A stretch of DNA of 64,000 nt from Epiperipatus broadwayi (lineage: Eukaryota > Onychophora > Udeonychophora > Euonychophora > Peripatidae), in NCBI GenBank assembly GCA_028023455.1, contig JAQFVV010006310.1, positions 3,906,001 through 3,970,000 on the forward strand, written 5' to 3'. Under the pieces are notes generated by a model that was not told where the DNA came from, searched no databases, and saw only the letters and a list, made by a program, of their open reading frames with translations. Shown here one piece after another: positions 12,667 through 23,987 of this stretch (position 1 is its first letter; every line of letters starts with the position of its first letter). A program made the translations under genes and the position numbers.

Positions 12667-13370
12667 TCAGACAATGTCTTTAATATTGACATCTTACAAT
12701 ACAAGTGACCATTCAGGAATGACTAATTCCATAATTTTACAGTTTGGATGGCATATTTTAAGAATTTCTTATTAGGTATCACTATCCAATAAAGTTCAAG
12801 AAATTTTGTTGATTAAAATATTCTAGATTAAGCCATCTGTGGAAGCAGTTGGATTTTTGTATACAAAATTAAAAATATTTGTGATAATGATTACACATTA
12901 CACTGGTACAAAATAGCTGTAGGATCATTATTCAAAATTTTTAGCTGACTAATACTAAATTTTCAAAATGACTGCTTAGAACAGTATGTACCATTGTTAT
13001 TACCAGTTAGTTTAAGTTACAGTTGTAAGGCAAATATATGATAATTTTTCTGTTGCATAAATAATAAATAAGACATAATTGCATATGAAATCCATTGTCA
13101 CTAACTGGAATCTAAATTTCATCTTATAGTTGATTAAAAAAGATAATATAAAATCAGATAATAAAACTGTTTACACTAATCCTGACAATACTACAGTAGT
13201 GAGAATACAAAACTATCAAAGTAAAAGCTGATGATGTAATAATTATATAAAATATTCTTTACAAAAAAACCTATTACAAAATTTCTTCAATTAAACAATG
13301 AGGTTATAGTGAAATAGAGATCCATTACAAAGAATGATATAATGTTTTACAAGAGGCACATTGTTCTTTA
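12667..13370. other. ENT intron, nothing recognised
   Basis: AT-rich stretch between the 1.7-kb element and the next repeat insertion. No coding frame or transposon signature was recognised. Confidence 0.5.
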
Positions 13371-13383
13371 ATATCACATGATC

Positions 13384-13777
13384 ACTACCAATCTTGCCTA
13401 ATAGGATAGTGGTGGCTATGGTTGTTAAAGACCCAAAGCCACCAAAATGTATGGGTACTGAATTGAGTTCAGACCCATATGATTATATAAGCTGTTGAGC
13501 TTAGATTGAAAATATTATTGTGTTTTCAATTTCATTCTCATAGTTTTGTAGTTAAGTGGAGATAAAAGGTGGTTGCTGGGGGGTTGCATTAGATCCTAAG
13601 ATCTAGGTGCAGTGCTCTCAGATCCAAGGCTCCTCACTGAAAGATGACCACAAGCCAGAAACTAGTCTGGTGATATTGGATGAGTAGGCATTAGATAGGG
13701 ATTTTATGCACAAGCCTTCTGGCATCCATTGATTACTCTGATTGGCACAGGGTGGCATTACTGTATGGAGTTTTGCC
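13384..13777 (+). repeat. Single copy of the cluster repeat family, 13-bp flanking duplication
   Basis: TTGTTCTTTAATA is found at 13371-13383 and again at 13778-13790. Between them lies a clean, less diverged member of the family seen in the 7.9-10.8 kb cluster and, reversed, at 56860-57414. The long flanking repeat suggests retroposition. The head has weak pol III box-like motifs (gagttcagaccc near 13460), so a tRNA-derived SINE is possible, but the 57-kb copy has inverted ends more like a DNA element. Confidence 0.65.
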
Positions 13778-13790
13778 TTGTTCTTTAATA

Positions 13791-14292
13791 ATGATTATTT
13801 TCTTAAAATTTTTTGCATCACACAAGAATGTGAGTGAACAAATATTAAAAATGATAGTTATCTTCCCTTCAAACTACTTAAGATTGGAAGATCAAATAAC
13901 AGATCTTTAATGAGAGAAATATAGTAATCATCATTTAGATAGATAACATCTACATAACCAATATTTACAAATCTTCCAATACAATTAGCACTCCTCTACC
14001 CATTAAGATCTTTCAACAATTACAGGTGATTTTAATAACAATAATAACATTTAATTCTGGAGTATCTTTTAAATGATGAAACTTTTAAAACAGACTATAA
14101 GTTTATGATGCCAAACAAGAGGAATCATTCATATAAGGCAAATAGAGATACTCAGATATATATATATATTGTAGCAGAGCAATGGTCAGCAATAACTAAT
14201 AGATGACAGAAGATGTAATATTCCAAAAATAATAGTATTTATAAAAAGATATGTTTGGAAATAAAATAATTTATTCCACTAATTGCGAGTAT
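13791..14292. other. ENT intron, nothing recognised
   Basis: AT-rich sequence with a short AT microsatellite near 14155-14172. No coding frame was recognised. Confidence 0.5.
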
Positions 14293-14297
14293 GAATG

Positions 14298-17200
14298 TGT
14301 AAAATATGTATTTATTAAAATTAAATGCATAAAGTAAGTTAAATTAGTTATCATCTGATTAATAGGAATCCGGCTTAAAATGCAATTAAACAAAACGAAC
14401 TAAAAAATCAGATAATGAAAAGAATTTAATTAGCAAATACCAATTTAATTACTAAGTTATAATTGCACCAATTAATTAAATTCCACTCTAATCTTACAAT
14501 TTAGATTTACTCCAGAAAACAAAAGAAACCAAACAGATAAAATGGGGGATATTTGAAAGAAGGGCAACTGTGTGCATTCTGTGAATCTTGAGAGCAAATG
14601 CTATAAAAAACACAGCGTGGGAATTGTGAAACACCCAGAGTCTCAACTCCTGAAAGTTAAGCAAGCCAATTAGTTTTTTTGTACAGATCGCCCCGATCTT
14701 TTTATTAGTTGAGATGCCTCATGGGTTGCCGAGGGTTTTGAAGTCGCTTAGATTGCAAAGATTATCATTCATACCTTCTATAGATTAATGAGAGATTTAG
14801 GACGGAGAAGCTATATGCTCAGGATTATAGTCAGTTATTATACCTTATCGTTTGTACATATATTGTCTTACTAACACAGCCTGGCATGGACTGAAAATAA
14901 TCTAAATATATTGTACTGGACCATAATTCCCTGCAGAATTCTGCTCCTAATCTTGCACTGAGCATAAAGTGATCAAGATTTAACAGGGTAAGGAATGGAT
15001 AATAATTTTGCCAATTGTCTATACTTGCAATGTATTGATATCTCTAGCTAAACTGTTAGAGAGGAGGATTGACATGACTTTGCCAATTAGAAACCCCATT
15101 GGTTAACAAATTTCTCAAATACCCGTATGTTTCAGACTTATGGCAAGTACATATCTTTGAGACGCTCTGTTTACTGATAGCTTTTACGCATCACTCCTAG
15201 AAAAGAATAAAATAAATTTTCCCCCTCCTAGAAGGATATGCAGTTACCATAGACTAGATTATTGACTTTACGAATATATATATATAACGGAGCACGAGAG
15301 TAAATATTCACCCCCCCCTCTCTGATAGAGTGATATCCCATTTGTCTATCTCAGTATGCTCTACATCTAGGTTCTTCAATGGGTAAGTTAAATAGGAATT
15401 ATGGTTACGAGATTGATAAGGCAAGAGTAAAGTTTATATCAAATAAAATAATACAACAAAAAACAAGAAAAAGCAATTTATATCCTGATTAAATATTTAT
15501 TCAATTCCAGATACCCACCACCGATTTATACTTATAATGATATAATAAAAAGAACAAATAAGGATTATCACAAACCCACATTTATATTAGATACGTTGAA
15601 ATAAATGAGAATAAATACACTTTGATATGAATAATCAATTATTTACCATGGTTAAAATGATGGAAGTGGTCTGAGCTTTCTACCCCCAAATGTATACAGT
15701 ATAGTTTAAATGATTTACATAAAAGATTTTTGGTTATACAGAAATATCTTTAAATTGGACGTTAAACCCAGCTTTATTTAAGTAAAAAAAAAAAAAAATG
15801 TGCACAAATATATTTGCAATATAAAAATATTTGGTTACGTAACTAATAGTAGCTTTTGTACTTTAAACATATACCAGGAGATTGTATTGGAACAAATAAA
15901 GTTATGGCACTCACACATGAGGTGCGGTATATATATTTGCCTTTCTTAATTGAGAAGTTCTTATATATGCATATATGTACAGCACAAATGTACACTCCAA
16001 ACGATTCTAAATATAATGCTATTAAATGAATTGCTTATGAGAAATTTACGATAAAGTAAACCCTATAAACACTCATCATAAGGTGCCGCATTGACAATAA
16101 TAACTTAAAGGCTATATGGGCAAATACGTTTAGATACTCAGAATGAGGTGTCATATTTACCGATATATATCAAGTGGCTGTGTGTGTGCATGCATATATA
16201 TTTACATATATGAAAATCTTAAAAAATAACACAAAAAAAAAAATATAACTGCAACCCTTGCTTGAATACAATCCGGGGTGTATTATTATGAAAACATCAA
16301 AGTAATATATCTAGGATTTATATTACTGAAATTGGATTGAAACTAAGGAATAATAAGATTTTGAGTAAAAATATATTATTATACCTGTAATAACCGTAAA
16401 ATCTAGTATATGCTAGAAACATTCTCTTTTTTTTCTTCTAATGATTAATAAATAAATATATTCCTAAATATTGGAAATAACAAAGTTAATTAATTAACTA
16501 TTTATGAAAATTTTAAAATAAACTTATTAAAGTGTCTTCGGAGAAAGGGCGGTGGTTGTCTACCCCAGAGTCATTATGCTGGTGTGTCTGGTGGATTGCT
16601 TCATATTCTTCTTTCTTGTTGGGTGGAGAATCACAGAAATTTCAGGATGTTATCATTCTGGCATTAATTATCCGAATCTACAAAACCTCATTAGTTCTTA
16701 AAAGAACTGCATAATAGGTTCCTTCTAGGAATATCAGCGATAGTTCTAGTCCAATAGATCGTGTAAGAAAATGAATCTCTCTAAGTGTCTGAATGACTGG
16801 AGAAATACAAAGCCAAAAGTAGTGACGAATAATCAAGAACAACTGAATCCCACGCACTGCCTAAAACCTATTAAACCCACTCATTTCAGTACCAATTCAG
16901 GTACCCTCCTGAGAAGTAGGAGTCAGTCAATCTTTTATTTGAGTTAATCATTTAGATGATAAAAATTCCTTTCTATTTCCCCTTTTTCTTTTGTTTAAAT
17001 TCTGTATAACAGGATTTTAATACTTAATTTCCATCTTGGATTCTCAGACCACTTGTTTTAACTGATATTAATTTAAAAGAATTTTTATTTTATCTAAGAA
17101 AAGAAAAAAAATGATAATTTAATTACAACATTCATTAATAACAATTTGCTTTTTTGATTACAGAACAAGATTACAAAGTTTTTAGAAAAGTAATTAAAAA

Positions 17201-17861
17201 AAATACACAAGTATGTTGAATGATTAGTTTAATTATATTTCTTTTACCAATACATTCCAAGATTAGTTTAATTATATTTCTTTTACCAATACATTCCAAC
17301 ATGTGACCCATTTAATTAACAAAGTTTGCTTTTCTCATTTGTGTGTTTCTCAGAGAAAAGAAAAATATATAATCATAAAATGACATGTAAAATGAAACTA
17401 TACAAGAAAAGAAAAAGATGAAGAAAAATAAAAAAAATACATGAACACATTATACGCGTATGTGTTTGCATATAATATTTCTTTATCAATTTTGCTGTTT
17501 CTTTTAACTGGTGTGTCTGTGGGTATTATATGCTCAGACACAACTTCCATTATTAATGTAGCACATTCATATATTTGTTGTGCTTAATTATGACACAATT
17601 TATATATACAAACTTATATATATGTACTTGCTATAATGCTCTTTACAGCAAACTTGTGCATGGACAATTGATAATGCCTGGCACAATATATATGTCTATA
17701 TCTCATCGTGCATTTAACCTGGAACAGTTGAGAACTTTATATGTATGCTAATCCAATAAATCATGATCTTAAATTAGCCTGTGTTATTGACTGTCATCTC
17801 TCTATATAAACTAGTTTGTAAATGGATATCCACGCTATAGTTGATGAGTCAATACACAGCA
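14298..17861 (+). repeat. 5' LTR of Gypsy-1, split by a 2.8-kb insertion
   Basis: Positions 14298-14911 match 19251-19855 and positions about 17696-17861 match about 19858-20020. The two blocks together have the length of the uninterrupted 3' LTR (770 bp). The intervening sequence is therefore an insertion into the LTR, or less likely a loss from the 3' copy. Confidence 0.85.
14912..17685. mobile_element. 2.8-kb insertion inside the Gypsy-1 5' LTR, type unknown
   Basis: Boundaries come from comparison with the intact 3' LTR. The segment starts TGTACTGGACC and ends GCCTGGCACA (TG...CA), with atat on both sides, so an LTR-type insertion is possible. It contains no recognisable pol gene. A small frame at 16532-16714 (60 codons) resembles nothing I know. 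A 39-bp tandem duplication (gattagtttaattatatttc...) lies at about 17222-17300. Confidence 0.55.
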
Positions 17862-17864
17862 ACC

Positions 17865-17874
17865 TGGCGCAGTC
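17865..17874 (+). promoter_or_regulatory. Gypsy-1 primer-binding site (tRNA-Ser type, partial)
   Basis: TGGCGCAGTC lies three bases after the 5' LTR end. It matches the site of the intact element at 44901, followed there and here by a shared gttgaaccta. TGG plus GCAGTCG is complementary to the acceptor end of animal serine tRNAs; the match here breaks after ten bases. Confidence 0.7.
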
Positions 17875-17924
17875 AAATTAGTTGAACCTAAGAACCATAA
17901 TGAAATTTAGCAAATAACTATAAA

Positions 17925-18700
17925 ATGTCAGTCTATGGATTACTGGAGAGTTCAATGCGGACAATTGGCCAATTTCTGATTGTGATTGAAGACAATACCC
18001 ACATAGTAGTAGCCCTCTTATGTTTCTTGGGTAAAAAAAATTATTGAAATCGCCAATAAATTATATCAAAATCCAGTAGATGAGAATGTACCATTCAAGG
18101 AATTAACCCAAAGACTAAACAAATTTTTTAGCCCTTGCCCATCCCACCACATAGCACACCTACAACTAAGAAATCGGAAACAATTAAACAGTGAAACAAT
18201 AAAAAAAAAAAATTAACACTTAAGAAGTGATTTCACAGAATATTATTAGATCAGCTACTATGGGGAATGTCTGATAACAGCTCAAACATCAGCTGTTAAC
18301 AGAAACAGACCTAACTTACGAAATCGCTATAAAGAAAGGAATAGCTTATGAGCTAATATTAGAGCAGGTACAGGCTTTTAGATCAATTGAAAAAAGAAAC
18401 TAGCAAGTTTTTAAAAGCAATAAAACAGAGATAAGGTTATGCAAACATGAACCTCAAAGAAATGACAAAATTAAATGTTTTTGCTGTGGAAAACTAGGGA
18501 ACTTCAAAAAGAACTTAGATTTAAACACGAACGATGTCATATCAGTAAATGGAAAGGCCACCTTGCACTTACATATAGAGGATCACCAGAAAGGGATAGT
18601 CAACAAAAAAAATGTAATCCAGGAACAAATGGTAGAATGTATAGCATTAACTATATATCAACTAAGGGGCAAAGCATTGCCTTGAGAGATAGGACCATTT
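17925..18700 (+). pseudogene. Decayed gag of Gypsy-1
   Basis: Scattered frames align in order with the gag of the intact element: EFNADNWP near 17950; FFSPCPS...LQLRNRKQ at about 18125-18185, corresponding to YFSPQPS...LTLRNRRQ; LLDQLLWGMSDN at about 18247-18280; and the start of a zinc knuckle, CFCCGKLGN, at about 18474-18500. Several frameshifts and stops separate these blocks, and the second knuckle and the whole protease are missing. Gag would form the particle that packages element RNA in the cytoplasm; this copy cannot make it. Confidence 0.8.
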
Positions 18701-18708
18701 TGTAATGA

Positions 18709-19290
18709 CAAATAAAGATTACTAAATTACAGATCAAACTACAAGAATTGGAATCAATGGTGAAATTATTAGAAAAGAAATCAGAGGAGTTAGAATCTAG
18801 AAATGGTGAATTATATAATGAGCTTGAGCAGAAATTGCAAGAAAACCAGCATTTACTGCAGAGTAATAATCAGCTGCTTAAAGAAGCTGAAGAATGGAAG
18901 AAAGAAGTAAAAGAATTATCCGAACAGGTAGAGAGTTGACAACAGTATGAAATGGAGATACAAGAAAAAATGGCTGAAAGTGAAATAAACACTTTCAAAG
19001 ATTTTTTAGAAGAATGGCAATATTTAAACAGGGAGCTGCCAGACACAAAAACGAAGAACAAGAAAAAAACCAGAGTTTCTCCAAGTGGGAAAAAAAAGCA
19101 CTCAAGGTGGCAAGGAAAAAGAAGAGTTTACACAAATTTCAAGGTTACATCGATTAATCAGAAAAATCAAGTGTTTCTACAAGTTGGGAGGAGAAAAAAC
19201 AAAACATCGAGGGATCGCAATAAGGGTTTTTCTGGAGTAAGGGAAAGTATTGTAAAATACGTATTTATTAAAATTAAATGCATAAAGTAA
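18709..19290 (+). pseudogene. Coiled-coil frame in Gypsy-1, origin unknown
   Basis: A frame open from 18709 has one TGA at 18937-18939 and then continues in the same phase to 19287, running a few codons into the 3' LTR. The first part is a strong coiled coil with leucines and isoleucines in heptad spacing and many Glu, Lys and Gln residues (EKKSEELESRNGELYNELEQ). After the stop there is another acidic helical stretch (EEWQYLNREL) and then a very basic tail (TKTKNKKK, GKKKHSRWQGKRR). It replaces the pol region and has no counterpart in the intact element at 44483-49218. It could be a captured host fragment, or a gag-like RNA-binding domain of another element. I do not recognise the source. Confidence 0.6.
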
Positions 19291-20020
19291 GTTAAAATTA
19301 GTTGTTATCTAATTAACAGGAATTCGGCTTAAAATGCAATTAAATGAAATGAACTAAATATTCAGATAACGAAAAGAATTTAATTAGCAAAATACCAATT
19401 TAATTACTAAGTTATAATTGCTCCGATTAATTAAATTCCACCCCAATTTTACAATTTAGATTTACACCAGAAAACAAACAGATAAAAGAGTGGATATTTG
19501 AAAGAAGGGCAGCACTGAGCTTTCTGTGAATCTTTGAGAGAGAGTGCAATGAAAAACACAGCATAGGAATTGTGAATCACCCAGCGTCTTGTCTTCTGAA
19601 GGTTAAGCAAACCGATTAGTTTTAGATTTTTGTACAGATCGCCCCAATATTTCTATTAGTTGAACTGCCTCAAGGGTTGCCAAGGGTTTTGAAGTTGCTT
19701 AGATTGCAAAGGTTCATACCTTCTATATATTAATGAGGGATTTAGGACCGAGAAACTATATGCTCAGTATTATAGTCAGTTATTATACCTTATTATGTGT
19801 ACATATATTTTGTCTTACTAACACAGCCTGGCATGGACCGGAAATAATCTAAATATATATCACATTGTGCATTTAATCGAGAACAGTTGAGAACTTTATA
19901 TGTATGCTAACTCAATGAATCATGCTTTTAAATTAACTTATGTTGCTGATTGTCACCTCTAGCTATAAACTAGTTTGTGAGTGCATATCCGTGCTGTAGT
20001 TGACGAGTCAGTACACAGCA
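19251..20020 (+). repeat. 3' LTR of Gypsy-1 (770 bp)
   Basis: Starts TGTAAAATACG after a purine-rich stretch (gtaagggaaag, about 19236-19247) that can serve as the polypurine tract. Ends ACACAGCA next to the target duplication. It is the uninterrupted counterpart of the split 5' LTR. Confidence 0.88.
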
Positions 20021-20025
20021 GAATG

Positions 20026-21797
20026 TATAAGTGCACACTCAAATAAACACAAAAACTTTTCAATAACTAATCATAAGTTATAATAGTAAGACAAAAAGCA
20101 AATAAAACAGATTTGAAATAAGCCAAAATTATAAAAATTATTAAATAAATAAAAAAAATTATCAAGTTATTCAAATTTCGTATATATATAATGCATTTTG
20201 TTTCTAATCAAATTCAGATTTAAAAAAAAAAATTTCTTTATTTTTATGTTTTCTTTCATTCTTTCTATATTATATGATTTGTTTGTTTCTCAATAAACAT
20301 GCCACTGAGATAAAGTTCGGATGGATGACTGAGATAATATATTTTTAAAATAAATATTTATCAATAAACACAAGCAATATAAATAGTTTATTTCTAATTT
20401 CTTCCTACGAGTGATTTCTTTAAAATTACGCATAAAACTATTAAAATATGCACAGTTTTACAAATGTTTTCACTGAAATAAAGCACTTTTATAAAAATAT
20501 TATTTTATTTAAATTACAACTTAACAAAGTATAAATCATTAAGAGAGAATCGCATCTTCTCACTACTTTTATAAATGTTTTAATATTGTTTGATTTATCT
20601 CTCTGCAGTGTCTCTTTTACAATGACAAAAACTTATTAATTTTTAATTTTACTGCGTGGCGGCCAATATGTCACAAAAAAGACAGACAATAATATTTTAA
20701 ATTATTTCTGAGAGATAAAAAGCGACAAAACTAGGTTGTTTTATTTAAATGCTTGACACAGATTTTATTCATTATATGTACAAGAATATAAGTTCTTAAA
20801 AGATAAACAAAAGTAAATTACTAAGATAACAATATGTGCATTTCATTTAAATAAAAACCAAGAGAGAAAAACACTAGCAGACATATAAATAGGCCATAAA
20901 AGTATTCTCCATAATATTTTCTTTAACAAAACCTCCCGGTAAATTATCCTATTTGCCATAAATATTTAAATAATAATTTAGACCAGGGCAGCCTGTACAA
21001 GCCCTAGATTCTCTTTTTAACATCAAGGTAGGAATCTCTCCTCAGGAATGATTTCTCTGTCTGCCATTTGACCTTACACTGCAAACAGAAAAAAATCAAG
21101 CAAATCTCTAATAATAAAATTAATATTTATTTTTTATATAGTTAACAAAAAACAACAACCCCCCCCCCCCCACTTATTCTAGCGTTTTGTTAGCTAGAAA
21201 TGCAAAGCAATAAATAACTGAAAAATTCCATCACTTTAATATTTAATAAAATTAAATTATCATAATAATTTATGTGGAAATTTCCATCACATTTCAAAAC
21301 AGATAAATGAATTAAAAAGACTTGTGTCTGCATTACATATATAAAACCATCAACAATCTCAAACTGTTGTTAAGGCAATCTCCTTTCAACAATAAAGGTG
21401 AATATATATAAGTACATAATTGTCTAATCTAAAAGGCAATATCTTGTAAACTGAAACATAATTTTTGCTACAAAATTAAACATGACACTTGTTTGGATTG
21501 CAACTAATTTGTTTTTCTCATCTATCAAAAGTTAAATCAAAATAAGTTTTAAAAATGTTAAAAAGCTAGATTCCACTAATCAGAGAGTGTGATGCAAATA
21601 TTTTTATGAGATAATCTGATAGTGGATAACTTTTATATACAAGCACATATTCTTTGCAAATTTATTCTGAATTCTAAAATTATATAAATTTCAATTAAAA
21701 AACACATATAATAATAATATTATAAAATAATTAAATACAGCATAATATATATATATAATAAAAACAACAATTTTTTAATGAGTTCAGATGAATTTAC
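20026..21797. other. ENT intron, nothing recognised
   Basis: AT-rich intron sequence with short A, T and C homopolymers (a C run near 21161-21171). I found no additional exon and no transposon ends. Confidence 0.5.
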
Positions 21798-21883
21798 CTT
21801 AGCAAAGAATGATGGAACGAGATTCCCAAGAAAAGAAAATACATTGAAATTAAGAAAGCAGGTAATCATTAAAAACCAAATAT
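21798..21883 (-). CDS. ENT nucleoside transporter, exon e (membrane segment 8)
   Basis: Minus-strand exon of 86 bp between a tttttatag acceptor and a gtaaat donor. It completes the split codon left by the exon at 35191-35317 and ends in phase 0, joining 6105-6301 exactly. It encodes DIWFLMITCFLNFNVFSFLG followed by NLVPSFFAK. This aligns with the family's CFxxFNxxDxxGR segment (membrane segment 8). The usual Asp and Arg, shown to matter in mammalian and protozoan ENTs, are Ser and Asn here. The rest of the segment is conserved, so this is either a subfamily trait or a functional change. Confidence 0.9.
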
Positions 21884-21940
21884 CTATAAAAAAATTTAAA
21901 AAAAAAAAGCACTCAAAAAACAAATAAATAAACAGAAAAA

Positions 21941-22131
21941 AATTGTTATTATATAGGAAAAGTTTTTTATTTTTTCCATTTTTCTGAATAACAACAATAA
22001 TAAAATCAATTATCTATTAACTAACAAGATAAAGCAAAATTGTTATTATATAGAAAAAGTTTATTTTTTCCATTTTTCTGAATAACAACAATAATAAAAT
22101 CAATTATCTATTAACTAACAAGATAAGACAT
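21941..22131. repeat. 97-bp tandem duplication
   Basis: AATTGTTATTATATAG begins at 21941 and again at 22038. The two copies share ttttccatttttctgaataa and caattatctattaactaaca almost perfectly, which points to a recent duplication in intron sequence. Confidence 0.85.
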
Positions 22132-22559
22132 CACATATATAAATATATACAAATACAATTATAATGACTGATTGTTAAATGAGTTATCATTGTTATCTTC
22201 TGAAATATACTATTTACATATACAAAAAAAATAATAAGATTAGACAAGGTTCTCATTAGAAAAGTAATTTATAAAAGAAGCATCATCTATTGGCTGGGTA
22301 AAAAGACAGAGTATTCAATTAATTTCCATAACTGAAGATGTCCAAGTGAATTGAGGGACTTTTGCAGCTACATCGGCCTTATTATTTGTAAGTCCTATGG
22401 CTCATGTGTATAGTTTAAATCTGTGTTAATGTGTATTTTATTTCTGGTTGTCTGGTCATCCTTATGACTGCAATATTTGTTGTAAGCAATACACAGCAGA
22501 AAACTGGAACAATTAAACAGGCTTACGGGAAGTTAGTTAGTGGAACGAATCTAGAATAA

Positions 22560-23987
22560 ATCGAGGGTGGGGTGATTTATTTAATTGTTACATTTAGAAA
22601 TTAGGTTTTTAAAATGTCATCTGTGATGCAGTGACAATAAATGAGTTTAATATAAATAATCACTTTCATTGACCAATATATTTAAAAAGGATAGGGAAAC
22701 ACTTTTTAATAAGTAGAATCTCTAGTGATCCCATTAAAATTTCTACTTTGCTATGTTATACTGGATAGAATGTAACCAAAAGCACAAATCATCTATGCAA
22801 CTGTGAGTACCCAGAAAAATTACCACAGGCAACAGTAGTGGAAAAGTTAAATAATTATTTTGGTTTGCAGCCATCAAAACAAGTAGTGTGACTGCATTTA
22901 AAAAATAGCCACAAGTTGGCAGGGGTAAGAAAGATTGCCTGATTATGACAGATATTGAGAGATTTGGCTAAAGGTAATAAATAAAAAAGACTATCTCAAG
23001 GACACCTGCTAAAATAATTACTTTGGTCAATGTCCAATGATAGGCTCAGATTGAATGTTGCTAGACACAAGGGATTTAAATTGTGATGAAACAACCAAAA
23101 TAGGATTACACCATGAAATTGGTACAATTGAGAAATTTGATAGTTACATTGATAATTAATTTTTATATACATAAATAAGAGAGTTAAAAATAGTCTATAA
23201 GTAATTTGAAAGAAATGGTGTGTTACTGCTGTGGAAAGAAAGGCCATATGTCATACAGATATAAATGGAATAAGTAACATTGTAGAGCCTGTAGGATTGT
23301 GGTTCATTAAGACAGGATATATTGACCTGGGGGGTATAAAGCCTCACTTTTCCCAAATAATCAAAAATGTGAAATTAAAAATATCCAGATTATGAATTAA
23401 GTTATTAAATAAAAACTGCAAAAACTAAAAATCGATAGTAGTGTGGGTGTTTCAATGACGGCAATCATACTAGTAATTGATAACAACAAATTATATGAAA
23501 CCTCCAGTATTAATGAGAACGAATTTAAGGGGAAAATATGTCAGCAGTATAGAATTAAAACACAAGGACCAAAAGTTATCATTATATACAGTACAAGTAA
23601 GTCTAAACCCCATTAAAGGTAGGAATGGTTTTATGCTCTGAAAATCGAAATATGCATGGTGAAGAAGATTGAATAAGAAGTAAGGAATAAATATATGAAT
23701 TTATTTAAGAATGATGAGGACCAAATTAAGATTGTGTAAGTAGAGATAGTTTTGCATGATGGAGCAATCTCTATAGTTTATATTTCGCAGAAGATTCCTT
23801 TTGTACTTGAGACAAAAGCTGAGGAAGAATTAATGATTTAGATATAGTTTTGCATGATAGAGCAATCCCTATAGTTTATATGTCGCAGAAGGTTCCTTTT
23901 GTACTCGAGACAAAAGCCGAGGAAGAATTAATGATTTAGTTAATATAAGAGTACTAACACCAGTAGAGGGCGCTGAATAAATTACTC
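22560..23987 (+). pseudogene. Gypsy-2 gag and protease remnant
   Basis: Gag traces include HFLISRISSDPIKISTLLCY near 22700 and KLNNYFGLQPSK at about 22845-22880. A knuckle remnant CYCCGKKGHM lies at about 23225-23253. The protease has KIDSSVGVSM near 23440, against MEIDSGSAIS in the intact copy, so the active-site triad is altered. The linker to RT (about 23744-23940) is tandemly duplicated with a 98-bp period, and LTPVEG...ITPV marks the start of RT just before the LINE insertion. Many stops make it non-functional. Confidence 0.78.

Larger units (their letters stand above)
14293..20025 (+). mobile_element. Old non-autonomous Ty3/Gypsy element (Gypsy-1), TSD GAATG
   Basis: GAATG is duplicated at 14293-14297 and 20021-20025. 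Next to it the LTR opens with TGTAAAATA (14298, repeated at 19251) and closes with ACACAGCA (17861, repeated at 20020). The interior (17862-19250) is only about 1.4 kb: a primer site, a decayed gag and a coiled-coil frame, with no protease, RT or integrase. The two LTRs differ at many positions, so the insertion is old. The gag remnant and primer site are those of the intact element at 44483-49218, which makes a related autonomous element the likely former helper (inference). Confidence 0.85.

Noticed and set aside
16532-16714. Possible small gene in the LTR insertion
   Set aside because: Sixty codons with no recognised motif, no splice or promoter context and no second copy in the window.
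18870-19061. Minus-strand frame opposite the coiled-coil region
   Set aside because: Ser/Phe-rich antisense of a Lys/Glu-rich coiled coil, as expected from codon complementarity.
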